NCBI GenBank assembly: GCA_037074705.1
Contig: JAYJMR010000035.1
Coordinates: 27,501-91,500 of the forward strand
Reading direction: 5' to 3'
Source of the DNA: Zhengitettix transpicula
Lineage: Eukaryota > Arthropoda > Insecta > Orthoptera > Tetrigidae
DNA length: 64,000 nucleotides
The notes under the pieces are model-generated. The model saw only the letters and a program-made list of their open reading frames with translations. It did no database searches and was not told where the DNA came from. Position numbers and translations under genes: made by a program. Every line of letters begins with the position of its first letter. Position 1 is the first letter of the stretch. Below, one piece after another: positions 61,366-64,000 of the stretch.

Positions 61366-61548
61366 TCACAGAAGAGTGTATATATATATACATGTAAAGA
61401 AACTTTAGTAGAGAAGAAATTAAAATTATAAAATAATTCGATCCGCGGAATATTAATTTGTAAGTTTTTACTAATGTTCGCTTGCAACAGCTATGCTGCG
61501 TGCGTGCGGCGGCGAGGAAGACGTTCGTAGATTACAACGGGCAGTCGT

Positions 61549-61590
<42 letters not shown>

Positions 61591-61773
61591 TCACAGAAGA
61601 GTGTATATATATATACATGTAAAGAAACTTTAGTAGAGAAGAAATTAAAATTATAAAATAATTCGATCCGCGGAATATTAATTTGTAAGTTTTTACTAAT
61701 GTTCGCTTGCAACAGCTATGCTGCGTGCGTGCGGCGGCGAGGAAGACGTTCGTAGATTACAACGGGCAGTCGT

Positions 61774-61815
<42 letters not shown>

Positions 61816-61998
61816 TCACAGAAGAGTGTATATATATATACATGTAAAGAAACTTTAGTAGAGAAGAAATTAAAATTATAAAATAATTCGATCCGCGGAA
61901 TATTAATTTGTAAGTTTTTACTAATGTTCGCTTGCAACAGCTATGCTGCGTGCGTGCGGCGGCGAGGAAGACGTTCGTAGATTACAACGGGCAGTCGT

Positions 61999-62039
<41 letters not shown>

Positions 62040-62222
62040 TCACAGAAGAGTGTATATATATATACATGTAAAGAAACTTTAGTAGAGAAGAAATTAAAAT
62101 TATAAAATAATTCGATCCGCGGAATATTAATTTGTAAGTTTTTACTAATGTTCGCTTGCAACAGCTATGCTGCGTGCGTGCGGCGGCGAGGAAGACGTTC
62201 GTAGATTACAACGGGCAGTCGT

Positions 62223-62263
<41 letters not shown>

Positions 62264-62446
62264 TCACAGAAGAGTGTATATATATATACATGTAAAGAAA
62301 CTTTAGTAGAGAAGAAATTAAAATTATAAAATAATTCGATCCGCGGAATATTAATTTGTAAGTTTTTACTAATGTTCGCTTGCAACAGCTATGCTGCGTG
62401 CGTGCGGCGGCGAGGAAGACGTTCGTAGATTACAACGGGCAGTCGT

Positions 62447-62487
<41 letters not shown>

Positions 62488-62670
62488 TCACAGAAGAGTG
62501 TATATATATATACATGTAAAGAAACTTTAGTAGAGAAGAAATTAAAATTATAAAATAATTCGATCCGCGGAATATTAATTTGTAAGTTTTTACTAATGTT
62601 CGCTTGCAACAGCTATGCTGCGTGCGTGCGGCGGCGAGGAAGACGTTCGTAGATTACAACGGGCAGTCGT

Positions 62671-62711
<41 letters not shown>

Positions 62712-62894
62712 TCACAGAAGAGTGTATATATATATACATGTAAAGAAACTTTAGTAGAGAAGAAATTAAAATTATAAAATAATTCGATCCGCGGAATATT
62801 AATTTGTAAGTTTTTACTAATGTTCGCTTGCAACAGCTATGCTGCGTGCGTGCGGCGGCGAGGAAGACGTTCGTAGATTACAACGGGCAGTCGT

Positions 62895-62935
<41 letters not shown>

Positions 62936-63118
62936 TCACAGAAGAGTGTATATATATATACATGTAAAGAAACTTTAGTAGAGAAGAAATTAAAATTATA
63001 AAATAATTCGATCCGCGGAATATTAATTTGTAAGTTTTTACTAATGTTCGCTTGCAACAGCTATGCTGCGTGCGTGCGGCGGCGAGGAAGACGTTCGTAG
63101 ATTACAACGGGCAGTCGT

Positions 63119-63160
<42 letters not shown>

Positions 63161-63343
63161 TCACAGAAGAGTGTATATATATATACATGTAAAGAAACTT
63201 TAGTAGAGAAGAAATTAAAATTATAAAATAATTCGATCCGCGGAATATTAATTTGTAAGTTTTTACTAATGTTCGCTTGCAACAGCTATGCTGCGTGCGT
63301 GCGGCGGCGAGGAAGACGTTCGTAGATTACAACGGGCAGTCGT

Positions 63344-63385
<42 letters not shown>

Positions 63386-63568
63386 TCACAGAAGAGTGTA
63401 TATATATATACATGTAAAGAAACTTTAGTAGAGAAGAAATTAAAATTATAAAATAATTCGATCCGCGGAATATTAATTTGTAAGTTTTTACTAATGTTCG
63501 CTTGCAACAGCTATGCTGCGTGCGTGCGGCGGCGAGGAAGACGTTCGTAGATTACAACGGGCAGTCGT

Positions 63569-63610
<42 letters not shown>

Positions 63611-63793
63611 TCACAGAAGAGTGTATATATATATACATGTAAAGAAACTTTAGTAGAGAAGAAATTAAAATTATAAAATAATTCGATCCGCGGAATATTA
63701 ATTTGTAAGTTTTTACTAATGTTCGCTTGCAACAGCTATGCTGCGTGCGTGCGGCGGCGAGGAAGACGTTCGTAGATTACAACGGGCAGTCGT

Positions 63794-63834
<41 letters not shown>

Positions 63835-64000
63835 TCACAGAAGAGTGTATATATATATACATGTAAAGAAACTTTAGTAGAGAAGAAATTAAAATTATAA
63901 AATAATTCGATCCGCGGAATATTAATTTGTAAGTTTTTACTAATGTTCGCTTGCAACAGCTATGCTGCGTGCGTGCGGCGGCGAGGAAGACGTTCGTAGA
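54541..64000. repeat. Satellite block 6 (187-bp monomer plus poly-T)
   Basis: About 42 monomers, starting with a partial one and running off the window. The period is almost constant (223-225 bp, T run about 36-38), with none of the short T runs common in blocks 1, 2, 4 and 5. Rare variants are an 8-bp deletion giving AAAGAAAGAGAAG (57592-57604) and an A within the end of a T run (58220). Confidence 0.97.

Noticed and set aside
135..63732. Many minus-strand reading frames of 60-85 codons starting MQANISKNLQ and ending in poly-lysine
   Set aside because: They are the satellite monomer read through its A run. Length varies only with the homopolymer, there is no start context or unit-independent conservation, and all occur in every frame-compatible monomer.
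1..64000. Satellite monomers as individually retroposed SINEs with poly(A) tails
   Set aside because: Although each reads as sequence plus A run on the minus strand, monomers are strictly head to tail with no target duplications, RNA polymerase III boxes or dispersed copies visible here. Tandem amplification fits better.

Overview
The window is eukaryotic repetitive DNA: part of a tandem U2 snRNA locus, probably from an insect and most plausibly a hymenopteran (wasp-like) genome. Three observations support this: five U2 snRNA gene copies on the minus strand; two full-length two-ORF non-LTR retrotransposons inserted at the same nucleotide of U2, which is the hallmark of the U2-specific Utopia lineage (reported from wasps, oomycetes and a few other groups); and no bacterial gene organisation. 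The host assignment is inference.

Layout, left to right. About 45 kb of the 64 kb is a simple satellite: a nearly invariant 187-bp sequence joined head to tail by runs of about 18-50 T, roughly 200 monomers in six blocks (1-3764, 5137-9810, 16845-29817, 31478-35780, 37442-47534, 54541-64000). Between blocks sit five copies of a ~1.37-kb U2 unit (3765-5136, 9811-16844, 29818-31477, 35781-37441, 47535-54540). Each unit has ~595 bp of downstream flank, the 189-nt U2 gene and ~590 bp of upstream (promoter side) flank.

Only the first U2 copy (4360-4548) is intact together with its promoter-proximal region. Copies 2 and 5 are split after U2 nucleotide 38, inside the branch-point-recognition sequence GUAGUA, by Utopia-like elements of 5663 and 5693 bp in the same orientation as U2. 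Copies 3 and 4 have an intact RNA sequence but carry the same 284-bp poly(A)-tailed retroposon 9-10 bp upstream of the U2 start, which pushes the presumed PSE about 285 bp away.

Each Utopia-like element encodes ORF1 (a nucleic-acid-binding Gag-like protein with three CCHC knuckles) and ORF2 (N-terminal zinc fingers, reverse transcriptase, CCHC and a restriction-like endonuclease). The ORFs are joined by a UAAUG stop-start overlap. Both copies are uninterrupted. A ~1.1-kb structured 5' UTR holds a 244-bp tandem duplication with four copies of a covarying hairpin. The U2 promoter and the first 38 nt of U2 lie directly upstream of each element, so transcription by read-through from the U2 promoter is the simplest model. 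ORF1 and ORF2 would then form an RNP that cuts U2 genes and copies the RNA in by target-primed reverse transcription.

The most notable points are the high fraction of disabled U2 genes, the poly-T satellite that appears related to the U2 3' flank, a ~6-kb higher-order duplication of the retroposon-bearing U2 units, and a ~460-bp block in ORF2's zinc-finger region where the two Utopia copies differ about sixty-fold more than in the rest of ORF2.
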